A stretch of DNA of 64,000 nucleotides, from NCBI GenBank assembly GCA_016703765.1, contig JADJBL010000009.1, positions 111,707-175,706 of the forward strand, in the 5' to 3' direction. The DNA is from Saprospirales bacterium. Lineage in GTDB: Bacteria > Bacteroidota > Bacteroidia > Chitinophagales > Saprospiraceae. The notes beneath the pieces are model-generated. The model did no database searches, was not told the origin of the DNA, and worked only from the letters and a program-made list of their open reading frames with translations. Position numbers and translations under genes: made by a program. Positions 1 to 7,767 of the stretch are shown here, in pieces. Positions within the stretch are counted from its first letter, which is position 1. Every line of letters starts with the position of its first letter.

Positions 1-143
1 AGACGCATAAGTACCTTCAGATCCCTGATTGAAGAGTTGAAGAGTTGAAGAGTGAAGAGTTGAACGGTGAACAGTGGTCCGTTTTGACTAATCACTAATC
101 ACCAATCACTATTCAACTCTTCAACTTTTCACTTTTCAACTTT
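1..143. repeat. Low-complexity inverted intergenic repeat (gaagagttgaa family)
   Basis: The left part repeats gaagagttgaa several times (about 28-66). The right part (about 112-150) carries the complementary attcaactcttcaac and ttttcaac strings, so the region can fold into a long AT-rich hairpin. It lies just past the stop codon of the minus-strand helicase gene and may serve as its terminator. No gene is seen here. Confidence 0.6.
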
Positions 144-3100
144 TCAACTATTCACCTCTTCCATCAACTTCCGATAAGTTTCATTGCTCGAAAGCAATTC
201 CGGATTGCCAAGGATGACTACGTGTTGCCGGGCGCGGGTGAGGGCGACGTTGAGTTTTCGGTCGACGCCTTCTTCGGAGAGGGAGACCAGGGAGTCGAGT
301 TGCCGGGCTCCGTTGGTGCAAAGAGAGATCAGGATGATATCCCTGGCGCCGCCCTGGTATCGCTCAACGGTGTCAATGGTCATTTGGCCGGGGGGGATGC
401 CGGCCTCCCCCATGCAGGAAAGGATCTGGGCGATCTGCGCCCGGTAGGGGGTGATGATGCCGATCGAATGCGAGTGCAAGGCCATGCTGCTCGCCTGGTA
501 GATCCGCCCGAAGGCTTTCACCAGTTCCACCAGTTTGCGGGCTTCGTGCACGTTGGTTTTGCCTGTCGGGCTCTCCTCGTCGCCCGGGGTGGGCAGAAAC
601 AGCACCCTCTTGCGGCAGAGCATTTCCTCCAGGGGGCTGGCGCCTTCTGGAACGACATAGGATAGAGACGCCTGTTGGCTCCGTCCGGGGTCGGATGCGG
701 GCGGCAGGATATGGAGCTGGTTTTCGTAGAAATACCGGTTTGGAAATTCCATGATCTCCTCGTGCATGCGGCCCTGAAAGCTCAGGTGCGCGTAAGCCCA
801 GTCCCAATGGTGATGGATGCATTGCTTGTACAGCCTTTCAAAAAGGGAGTTCCGCATATTGACCAATCCGATTTTTTGTAGCTCCGGATCGGTCACGGCG
901 GAAGACCGCTCGTCCTGCGCTACCACGGCGGGCAGTTGCTTGTGGTCGCCTATGAGGATAAACTGTTTGAAATGGGGCAGAATGCCGGTCAGCATGGGCT
1001 CCAGGATCTGCGAGGCCTCGTCGATGATCACCCGTTGGAAAGATTTGAGCGTCATCAATTCCTGTTTTCCCGCAAAAGAGGCGATGGTGCCCACGAAGAT
1101 CCGCCGTTTTTCCAGCAGATCGCGTATTCCCTGCCGGGTGGAAATAGGCTGGATCTGCGCGTCGAGGAGTTGCGATTCGAAGCGGGGATCGGTCGCTACC
1201 GAGGATCCGATCCGGATATAGTGCTCCCGGATGAAGGGGCCGATCTGCTCGATGGCCTCGCAAATTTCATCCACGGCCCGGTTGGTGTAGGCCAGCAGGA
1301 GGATATGTTCTTCGGTATGATGGAATATCCAATCCACCATATACCGCAACATAACACTGGTTTTACCGGTGCCCGGCGGACCCCAGAGCAGGAAGTAATC
1401 CGGGGCGCGGAGGGCGGCCTGGAGGACGGAGCTTTGCTCCTCCGTCATGCCGGGGTAGGAGAGGGCCGGGGCCGGGGTGTCGGGTTTCCGGGGCCCCGCT
1501 CCGCTCAGCAGGAGCCCGCGTTTTTGGGTGGGGGCCTGCAGCAGGGCGTACAAAGCGCGGTATTGGGTGATAAAATTGTTGTCGAGGAGGTCGTGCTCGA
1601 TATTCCAGATATCCTGTTCTTCGAATAGCCGCTGGTTGAACTGCGGATTGCGGAGCCGCACCAGCACGCGCTGCTGGTCGATTTCGAGGAGGGTGCATTT
1701 GAAGATCTGATTGCTCAGCGGACTTTTTCCTTTGGTGAAGGGATACAGTACGGCGATATCCCCTTTTCGGAAATTGGCCAGTTCGTTGGTCTTCCCCGGG
1801 GTGCGGGCAAAGACGAGCAGGGCAGGGCTTTCTCCGGAGTGGTTTTCCACCAGTTTCAGGTGGCTGAGGACGTCGTAGGAGGCTTCCTTGTCGGAAAGCG
1901 AGTTCAGCCAAAGGCCCGCCTGGCCCTGGGTACCGTCCACCCCATCGACGCCCCGCTTGGCCAGGAGGTGCTCCCGGGCGATAAAGCCTGTAAAAGCGAG
2001 AAAATACCGGCGTTCCAACGGCGCCAGGTTGCGGTACATTTCTGAAAAGGCCTGGAGGTCCTTCTGGGCGAAGCCCTTCCACATCGGCTGATGGGCCGGA
2101 TCCAGCCTGCTGAAGAGCAGGGCGGCGGAACTGTCTTCCAGGGGCTCTGCCGGGTTATTAGCAAATGCGGCGGCCAGTTGCCGTTCGATGCTCACCAGTT
2201 GGTTGCGCACCTGGAGCGCTTCGTACTGCTGGGCCTTGATACGGGGGGCATAGCGGAGGGGGCTGTTTTCTTCTCCCGAATACAAGATGTAGTTCTTCGG
2301 ATTGATCTTTCCCTGAAAAGCGGATTGGATCAGGAGGTCGTAGAGCAGGGTTTGGGTGAAATGGGTGGCCCCGATTCCGTACATATTGGCCCGGAAAGGG
2401 GCGCCGCTCTTCAGCTCGACGATTGAAGCCGCCGGATCGTCGCGGTGAAAAATATCGAGCCGCCCTTGCAGTCCGTAGACCTCTGAATAAAAGGTAGGCT
2501 CCAGGTAGCAAAACTCGGGTTTCATCCCCTCGGCCGGAAAGGACTCCTGCAATACCCGTTTGAGGATGACGTAGTGTTTTTTTGCCTTTTCGTAGATCTC
2601 CTGGATATCCGAATTGCTCAGCATGGAAAAGCCAAGGGGATTGAGGCGAAAGGCCTTGGGAAAGGTCTCCGGAAAATTGCTGTCGGGGTTGGACAGGAAC
2701 TCGTCGAGGAAAAAATTGGCGATATGCCCGAGCAGGAGGTATTTGTTGGTGGAGACGGGCAGGAATTTCTTGATCAGAAACTGGAGCGGTTCGGCTCCTC
2801 CGGGCTGGAAGCACTCGGCCACGGCGGTGACGTCCGTCAGGTAGTCGGGCTCCAGCACCAGGGCCCGGGGCCGGCAGCATCCTTCCCCGTCGATCTCCAC
2901 GTCGATCAGCTGGACCGGAAGCGGCAGGGTGAAATGCCTGCGAAGCGCCTCCAGTGTCGGGGCGAACAGATCGTTGGTGTCAGCCAGATTGTAGCGGATC
3001 AGCAGGGGGCTTTGCGGCCGCTCCTCCTCATACCCGGTCAACTGTTGTTTGCCCGGCTCGTCGCGCACCACGAGCACCCGCATCTGCTTTCGAAACTCGC

Positions 3101-3503
3101 TGATCGGCGCCCAGTGCGGCGGCGAAGGAAGGGGGTCGAGGAGTTGGGAATAAATGGATTCGGGAATGGGGGCCTCGTATAAAAAGGAAATGGCTTTTGC
3201 GAGCACCGTAAACCCCAGCCGGGCCAGGGCATGCCCATCCACCCCCGGCGAGGGATATTCCTGCGCCATTTTGCGGAAATACTGCAAATTGGCCTGCAAA
3301 AAACCATCTATCTGGTACTTTTGCAGGGTATAGGACATCCGCGCGAAAAGGGTGTTAAAATGCAATTGCTCCTGCTTGGTCCGTTCCAGAAACAGTTGCT
3401 GCAGCAAATGGTAGATCGAGGCTACGCGCTCCGCCCCGGCCGGGCGGGCATGGGTTTTTTCCAACTCCCCAAAGAACAATTGGGCCAAAAGGGATTCCTT
3501 CAT
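144..3503 (-). CDS. Dna2-like PD-(D/E)XK nuclease / superfamily 1 helicase
   Basis: A 1119-residue fusion of a nuclease and an SF1B helicase. A PD-(D/E)XK-type core is visible near residues 345-370 (GRLDIF followed by VELKSG). The C-terminal half is a UPF1/Dna2-type helicase: Walker A GPPGTGKT at about 708-715, Walker B IIDEAS at about 826-831, motif III GDHKQLPAV, motif V TVERYQGGARDIILIS and motif VI LNVALTRARQ. This combination is known from Dna2 and from AAA_11/AAA_12 bacterial helicases, which cleave and unwind DNA flaps or ends. The N-terminal 340 residues are not recognised. No defence genes adjoin it, so a repair role is as likely as a defence role. Gene ends at a hairpin-rich repeat. 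Confidence 0.85.
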   Translation of the reverse strand: MKESLLAQLFFGELEKTHARPAGAERVASIYHLLQQLFLERTKQEQLHFNTLFARMSYTLQKYQIDGFLQANLQYFRKMAQEYPSPGVDGHALARLGFTVLAKAISFLYEAPIPESIYSQLLDPLPSPPHWAPISEFRKQMRVLVVRDEPGKQQLTGYEEERPQSPLLIRYNLADTNDLFAPTLEALRRHFTLPLPVQLIDVEIDGEGCCRPRALVLEPDYLTDVTAVAECFQPGGAEPLQFLIKKFLPVSTNKYLLLGHIANFFLDEFLSNPDSNFPETFPKAFRLNPLGFSMLSNSDIQEIYEKAKKHYVILKRVLQESFPAEGMKPEFCYLEPTFYSEVYGLQGRLDIFHRDDPAASIVELKSGAPFRANMYGIGATHFTQTLLYDLLIQSAFQGKINPKNYILYSGEENSPLRYAPRIKAQQYEALQVRNQLVSIERQLAAAFANNPAEPLEDSSAALLFSRLDPAHQPMWKGFAQKDLQAFSEMYRNLAPLERRYFLAFTGFIAREHLLAKRGVDGVDGTQGQAGLWLNSLSDKEASYDVLSHLKLVENHSGESPALLVFARTPGKTNELANFRKGDIAVLYPFTKGKSPLSNQIFKCTLLEIDQQRVLVRLRNPQFNQRLFEEQDIWNIEHDLLDNNFITQYRALYALLQAPTQKRGLLLSGAGPRKPDTPAPALSYPGMTEEQSSVLQAALRAPDYFLLWGPPGTGKTSVMLRYMVDWIFHHTEEHILLLAYTNRAVDEICEAIEQIGPFIREHYIRIGSSVATDPRFESQLLDAQIQPISTRQGIRDLLEKRRIFVGTIASFAGKQELMTLKSFQRVIIDEASQILEPMLTGILPHFKQFILIGDHKQLPAVVAQDERSSAVTDPELQKIGLVNMRNSLFERLYKQCIHHHWDWAYAHLSFQGRMHEEIMEFPNRYFYENQLHILPPASDPGRSQQASLSYVVPEGASPLEEMLCRKRVLFLPTPGDEESPTGKTNVHEARKLVELVKAFGRIYQASSMALHSHSIGIITPYRAQIAQILSCMGEAGIPPGQMTIDTVERYQGGARDIILISLCTNGARQLDSLVSLSEEGVDRKLNVALTRARQHVVILGNPELLSSNETYRKLMEEVNS

Positions 3504-3561
3504 GTGATAACACCGGAATTTGCAATGCCACCTGCATCTCCGTTTGTAAAGATACTACAGA

Positions 3562-3633
3562 ATGAGTTAATGAGTTAATGAGTTAATGAGTTAATGAGTT
3601 AGATTAACTTATTAACTTAATAACTCAATAACT
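3562..3633. repeat. Tandem octamer array plus inverted arm (ttaataagttatt family)
   Basis: Five perfect copies of the 8-bp unit atgagtta run from 3562 to 3601. They are followed by an inverted, degenerate arm (taacttattaacttaataactcaataactc), so transcripts in either direction would form a long AT hairpin. It lies between two divergently transcribed genes. The same sequence family recurs at several other gene ends in this window. Confidence 0.75.
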
Positions 3634-3701
3634 CCCAATAGGGGTATCACTCGCTTCCCCGCATCTATATAATATAGAGTAAACCGCTTAAACGCATCGC
3701 C

Positions 3702-4061
3702 ATGAAAACAACGATTTTGGGGTTGTTGCTCCTCTTCGCCGCCCCCTTTGTGGGTTTTTCGCAATCCGAAGCCGATAAGGAACTGGAGAAAGAGCTCAAG
3801 GATGTCAGGTTGGAGGTGGAAAAGATCCTCAAAGACCTGGAAGACGAGCGCATCGTAGCCAAGGTGGATTCCGTATTGCAGCTCCGCTGGCCCCAGGTGG
3901 AAGCCGAATTGGAGGAAGCCTGGGACAAAGCCGAGCCGAGGATCGAAGAGGTGGAAGAAAAGATCGAAGAGATCGCCGATGAGATCCTGAAGGAGGCAAA
4001 AGGGGAGCCGGCCCAAAAGCCCAACCCGAAGAAAGAACCCCGGAAAAGGCAGGAGATGTAA
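3702..4061 (+). CDS. Small secreted acidic/coiled-coil protein
   Basis: 119 residues, not assigned to a known family. Residues 1-21 form a clear signal peptide (MKTTILGLLLLFAAPFVGFS, then Q). The mature part is almost entirely charged heptad-like sequence rich in E, K and D (for example EADKELEKELKDVRLEVEKI), predicting one long amphipathic helix or coiled coil. The tail is basic and proline-rich (KPNPKKEPRKRQEM). It would be exported to the periplasm or outside. It stands alone between repeat-rich spacers, and its function is unknown. Confidence 0.7.
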   Translation: MKTTILGLLLLFAAPFVGFSQSEADKELEKELKDVRLEVEKILKDLEDERIVAKVDSVLQLRWPQVEAELEEAWDKAEPRIEEVEEKIEEIADEILKEAKGEPAQKPNPKKEPRKRQEM

Positions 4062-4191
4062 AATCCGCGGTTAAAGCTATTTCCGCGCGCTAAATCCCGG
4101 GATTTTTTTCCTTTCTTTGTGCACTGCCTTAACCAAAACCTTTTTAGGTACCTTTTGTTATATCGCAACAATAAGGATTAAGTTATTTTGC

Positions 4192-4629
4192 ATGAAGGAA
4201 CAGGAGAAAACCAATCTCATCATTTACCGCGTAAAGGATAAGGGATTGGAGGTTTTTTTGGTCCGCCCCGAAATAGAGGGCGGAGACTGGCAGATCCCAC
4301 AAGGCGACCATGCTGCGGCTTCCTCGCTCCCCCTCAAGGGCGATGACCGGCTCATCGAACTGGACCCCGTGTCGCAGGAAAACGGCATCCTCGAGCAGGC
4401 CTACGCCGTGGAAGGCGATTGGCACGACATCCCCTCTATGAAATCCATCCTCAAGCACGACGTGGCCTTCATGAAAGATACCATCCGGCAGATGGTCCCC
4501 GACGTCATGGAAAAAGGCGCTTTCTTCGCCATCAAGGAAGCATTCAAAAAAGTGTTGCCCCATCAGTACGAGCAACTCAAAGAACTCAAGGAGATTATCA
4601 TCGATCGGAATCTCACCAAGTATATGTAA
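4192..4629 (+). CDS. Nudix-like domain protein lacking a canonical Nudix box
   Basis: 145 residues from ATG 4192, preferred over an upstream start because MKEQEKTNLIIYR opens directly into the first strand of the domain. The N-terminal part (LIIYRVKDKGLEVFLVRPE, then WQIPQG) resembles the first strands of Nudix hydrolases. The diagnostic GX5EX7REUXEEXGU box is absent: the sequence continues as DHAAASSLPL. The C-terminal 60 residues are predicted helical (AFFAIKEAFKKVLPHQYEQL). It may bind a nucleotide without hydrolysing it, or be an uncharacterised Bacteroidota family. An AT palindrome follows the stop codon. Confidence 0.6.
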   Translation: MKEQEKTNLIIYRVKDKGLEVFLVRPEIEGGDWQIPQGDHAAASSLPLKGDDRLIELDPVSQENGILEQAYAVEGDWHDIPSMKSILKHDVAFMKDTIRQMVPDVMEKGAFFAIKEAFKKVLPHQYEQLKELKEIIIDRNLTKYM

Positions 4630-4697
4630 GTTATTAGTTATTAAGATAATAAGTTATTAAAAACTAATAACTTATAACCTCAATAACTTAATAACTA
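4628..4697. repeat. AT-rich inverted repeat at convergent gene ends (ttaataagttatt family)
   Basis: Left arm gttattagttattaagataataagttatt and right arm aataacttataacctcaataacttaataac are imperfectly complementary. The repeat sits between two convergent genes, a position consistent with a bidirectional terminator. Confidence 0.6.
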
Positions 4698-5522
4698 TTC
4701 CGGAATTCTATCCGGATAATCCGTAATCACCCCATCCACTCCCCATTTCCGCAATTTTTTCATCACAAGGGTATTGTTCACCGTCCAGGGGACGATGCGC
4801 ATGTTTTTTTGATGAATGGAATCGATCATGTTGCGGGTCACCAGCTTGTAGTAGGGGCTGATGATGGCTGGAGTAAAGCCCAGTTCTTTTATGAGCTCCT
4901 CCGGATCGAATGGGAATTCCATTAAATAGGACAGGGTCAGGCCCGGGTCGAGGCGGTGCAGCTCCCGGAGGATGCGCGGATCGAAGGACTGGAGACAGGC
5001 CCGGTCCCGGATGCCCAGGGCGTTCACCTCGTCCAGTACCAGCTTCGCAAATTCGGCCGGGGCGGGGGTATAGATCCCGTCCCATTCCGGCATGGCTTTC
5101 AGTTCGATGTTAAAGCCGGGCAGGGGTCTTCCTTTTTCCCTGCAATATTTTTCCACCTCCCTCGCCACCTCGCCCAGGATGGGCTTATGCGCAGCGATTT
5201 TTTCCTGTTGCGGAAAACGGCTGTTCTTTTTCAGTCCGCAGTCGATTTGTCGGATCTCTTCGTAGGGGTACTCGTATATATTAAGGGTTTTGTCTCCCTC
5301 GGGGCAATCGCAGATATGCGGCGAGACCCAAGGCTCGTGCGACACCACCACCTGTAAGTCTTTGCTGATGACCACATCCAGTTCCAGGGTCGTGATAGCT
5401 GGGAATTCCAGCGCCTTCAGAAAGGCGTGGACGGTATTTTCCGGCGCCAGTCCGCGCGCGCCGCGGTGCCCCTGCCAGTCGAAGAGGGGGCTAAGCAGAA
5501 GAAAAAGGGGGATTGGGGACAT
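4695..5522 (-). CDS. Glycerophosphodiester phosphodiesterase (secreted)
   Basis: 275 residues. It hydrolyses glycerophosphodiesters to glycerol-3-phosphate and an alcohol. Family motifs are present: HRGARGLAPENT (catalytic His and Glu region) at about residue 19, ELDVVISKD (metal-binding Glu and Asp) at about 47, and SHEP (second catalytic His). The C-terminal strand VDGVITDYPDRIPE is typical of the TIM-barrel GDPD family. The first 15 residues are hydrophobic (MSPIPLFLLLSPLF), suggesting a signal peptide or anchor, so periplasmic phospholipid salvage is likely. Length is normal and no defect is seen. Confidence 0.9.
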   Translation of the reverse strand: MSPIPLFLLLSPLFDWQGHRGARGLAPENTVHAFLKALEFPAITTLELDVVISKDLQVVVSHEPWVSPHICDCPEGDKTLNIYEYPYEEIRQIDCGLKKNSRFPQQEKIAAHKPILGEVAREVEKYCREKGRPLPGFNIELKAMPEWDGIYTPAPAEFAKLVLDEVNALGIRDRACLQSFDPRILRELHRLDPGLTLSYLMEFPFDPEELIKELGFTPAIISPYYKLVTRNMIDSIHQKNMRIVPWTVNNTLVMKKLRKWGVDGVITDYPDRIPE

Positions 5523-5534
5523 AGATTTGGTTTT

Positions 5535-5606
5535 GAAGGTTTAGAGGGTTTAAGAGGTTTAGGAGAAAAAACCAAACTTTCTAAACCCTCTAAACGTCCT
5601 AAACTC
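5535..5606. repeat. Inverted repeat, gtttagagggttt family
   Basis: Left arm aaggtttagagggtttaaga is answered by right arm ctttctaaaccctctaaac. The same family occurs after the permease gene at 38605-38679. It separates the divergent GDPD and cyclase genes. Confidence 0.7.
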
Positions 5607-5671
5607 AATAAAACAAAGGTAGGAATTCTTCCTCCCGCTTTGTACCTTCGTTTCCCGTAAACCCCCACAAA

Positions 5672-7195
5672 ATGAAAGCTTTTCGACTACTGATATTAAT
5701 TGCCCTGCTCGGGATGGTGGGCCGGATGAATGCCCAGACGGAAATGCTGGGACAGCGGGAAGAAAAATTGAAAGAGTTGTCGGGCAAGGCCCGGGTGCAG
5801 GAGGCTTTGAACCTGTCGAGGGAGTATTACGTCGCCCGGGATTTGGAGAAATCGGCCGAGATGGCCGGCCTGGCCTATACCGAAGCTGCGATAGAAAATG
5901 ACTCCGAGGCCATGGCCCAGGCCCTGAGCCTGGAGAGCAAGGCCCTGCTCGCCGACCTGGACCTCCGGCCGGCCCAAAGACTCAAAGCCATCAAAAAACT
6001 CCAGGAGAGCACTAGCCTGACGTCCCGCATAGCCTTGAAGTTGGAAAACCTGAAGCTGCTCCGCCAGGTATATGCCCAAATTGGGAAGAATAAAGAATTG
6101 AGGGAAGTGGAGCGCGAAATCGCCCGCTTGACCGCCGAACAAAACAAGGGCCTCGAGCAGGAATTGGCCGTCGCCAGCCAGGAGAAGGAAAAAATGACGG
6201 AGGTGCAAGCTTCCCTTGCCAAAACCCTGGATCAAATCGAAGGCGCTATCCAGTCCATGAGCGAGAGTCAGGCGAAATCCGAACTGCTCCTTGCCCAGCA
6301 GAAGAGCATCCTCGACTCCATGGCCTTTCTGAGCATGATCGACTCCCTGAAGCTGTCCCAGCAGGACATGTTGCTGAGCGAGCAGGAGGCTATTCTCCGC
6401 GAGCGGGAGGCTCAGCTGGGGATGCAAAAAGCCCAGCGAAACTTCTTTGTGTCTCTGACTGCCCTGGTGCTGGTGCTGGCCGGCGGATTGACCATACGAT
6501 ATTTTTCCATGCAGCGCTACAACCGGGTCATCGCTGCCGAAAAGCAACGCTCGGACGATCTGCTGCTCAATATCCTTCCGCAAAAGGTGGCCGATGAATT
6601 GAAGCTGAACGGGAAGGCCCAGGCCCAGGTTTTCGAAAACGCGTCTGTGCTCTTTGTCGATTTCGAAGGCTTCTCCCAGTTTGCCGCCAACCTGCCTCCC
6701 AGGGAATTGGTGGAAACCCTCGACTTTTGCTTCCAGCGCTTCGACCAGATATCCGCAAAGTACGGCCTGGAAAAGATCAAGACCATCGGCGACGCCTACA
6801 TGGCCGCCGGCGGGCTGCCCAGCCCCGACCCCGCCAATCCACAAAAGGTGGTCGACGCCGCATTGGAAATCAAGGAGTTTTTGGATGAATGGAAGGAGGA
6901 ACGCGAAGCGGAGGGCAAACCCTACCTCCGGGCCCGCATCGGCATCCACACCGGGCCGCTGGTGGCAGGGGTGGTCGGCAAGAAGAAATTCGCCTACGAT
7001 ATCTGGGGCGACACCGTCAACGTCGCCTCCCGCATGGAGTCCAGCGGCGTATCCGGCAAGGTCAATGTGTCGGCCACCACCTACGACGAGATCAACGACG
7101 AGTTTGAACGTGAGCACCGCGGCAAGATCCCGATCAAAAACCTGGGCGAACTGGATATGTATTTTGTGGAGAAAAAGGTGAAGAGTGAAGGGTGA
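5672..7195 (+). CDS. Membrane-anchored class III adenylate cyclase with helical periplasmic sensor
   Basis: 507 residues. There is a signal peptide (1-21, ending MNAQ), then about 230 residues of helical, partly TPR-like and coiled-coil sequence, one transmembrane helix (about 257-277, FFVSLTALVLVLAGGLTI) and a cytoplasmic cyclase domain. That domain has the metal-binding Asp in VLFVDFEGF (about 326), KIKTIGDAYMAAGG, IHTGPLVAGVVG and YDIWGDTVNVASRMES. The Lys in EKIKTIGD and the Asp in YDIWGD are the residues that favour ATP over GTP in this family, so cAMP is the inferred product. The LLLNILPQKVADELK linker is the usual signalling helix before such domains. Confidence 0.88.
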   Translation: MKAFRLLILIALLGMVGRMNAQTEMLGQREEKLKELSGKARVQEALNLSREYYVARDLEKSAEMAGLAYTEAAIENDSEAMAQALSLESKALLADLDLRPAQRLKAIKKLQESTSLTSRIALKLENLKLLRQVYAQIGKNKELREVEREIARLTAEQNKGLEQELAVASQEKEKMTEVQASLAKTLDQIEGAIQSMSESQAKSELLLAQQKSILDSMAFLSMIDSLKLSQQDMLLSEQEAILREREAQLGMQKAQRNFFVSLTALVLVLAGGLTIRYFSMQRYNRVIAAEKQRSDDLLLNILPQKVADELKLNGKAQAQVFENASVLFVDFEGFSQFAANLPPRELVETLDFCFQRFDQISAKYGLEKIKTIGDAYMAAGGLPSPDPANPQKVVDAALEIKEFLDEWKEEREAEGKPYLRARIGIHTGPLVAGVVGKKKFAYDIWGDTVNVASRMESSGVSGKVNVSATTYDEINDEFEREHRGKIPIKNLGELDMYFVEKKVKSEG

Positions 7196-7767
7196 GATAC
7201 CTATATGTGGGTATTAAGCCGCGAACTTTTAAAAAAAGTAAATTTTTTCTGCGTGGTTTGGATCGAAGGCTTATATTTGCAATGCGCTAATACAATTAAC
7301 AAGTTGTTATCTCAAGACTAAAAATGTGTATGAAGTAACTTTACGCTTGACTTTCAATAAGATGTATTGAACAATCAAGTTCCACTCCCCCCAATGGTAC
7401 TTCATGCTGTTTGACTTTGCCGAGAATATCCCCTGCGGGATATGTTTCGTCATGGTTTAAGTTGGATTGAGATGCGGCTTGTGAAACTAACAAGTTGTAA
7501 TCCAAAGTCCAATGAATTTTTTTCCCAATTCTTGGAAATCATTTGTGTCGAATCCGCTTTCACAGGCTACTGCTTGCGTTTGGGGGTTTTCTGCATTTGA
7601 GCAACTTGCCTGCGCAACCGATTGTAGAAAACAACTTGCTTTTTTATTGCGCGCCCTTTGATATGGTCCAAGTGCCATGCCAAAGGGATTTTTTTTTACC
7701 CCTAGTACCGAATCAATTGCATTACCTCAATTTTAGGATTATGATGCCTTATTTAACAAATTATCTC
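7196..7767 (+). promoter_or_regulatory. Long leader region of the giant adhesin gene
   Basis: 572 bases without a convincing gene. TAtaTTTG at 7272-7279 matches the Bacteroidota -7 element. A weak T-rich string lies about 23 bases upstream, and no good -33 TTTG is at ideal spacing. The motif aacaagttgt occurs twice (about 7300 and 7488). The open frame extends back to 7543, but the codons before 7741 do not look like a signal peptide, so I treat them as untranslated leader. If transcription starts near 7286, the leader is nearly 480 nt, which leaves room for regulation. Confidence 0.35.

Noticed and set aside
4091..4110. aaatcccgggattt palindrome with a T run, considered as a terminator
   Set aside because: The palindrome has no loop, so it cannot form a stable hairpin of the usual kind; kept out of the feature list.
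5696..7117. Minus-strand open frame of 473 codons
   Set aside because: Antisense to the adenylate cyclase gene, His- and Gln-rich with no family features.
7543..7767. Upstream extension of the adhesin open frame to 7543
   Set aside because: The added residues do not form an export signal, whereas ATG 7768 is followed by a clear one; the region has a promoter-like box upstream.
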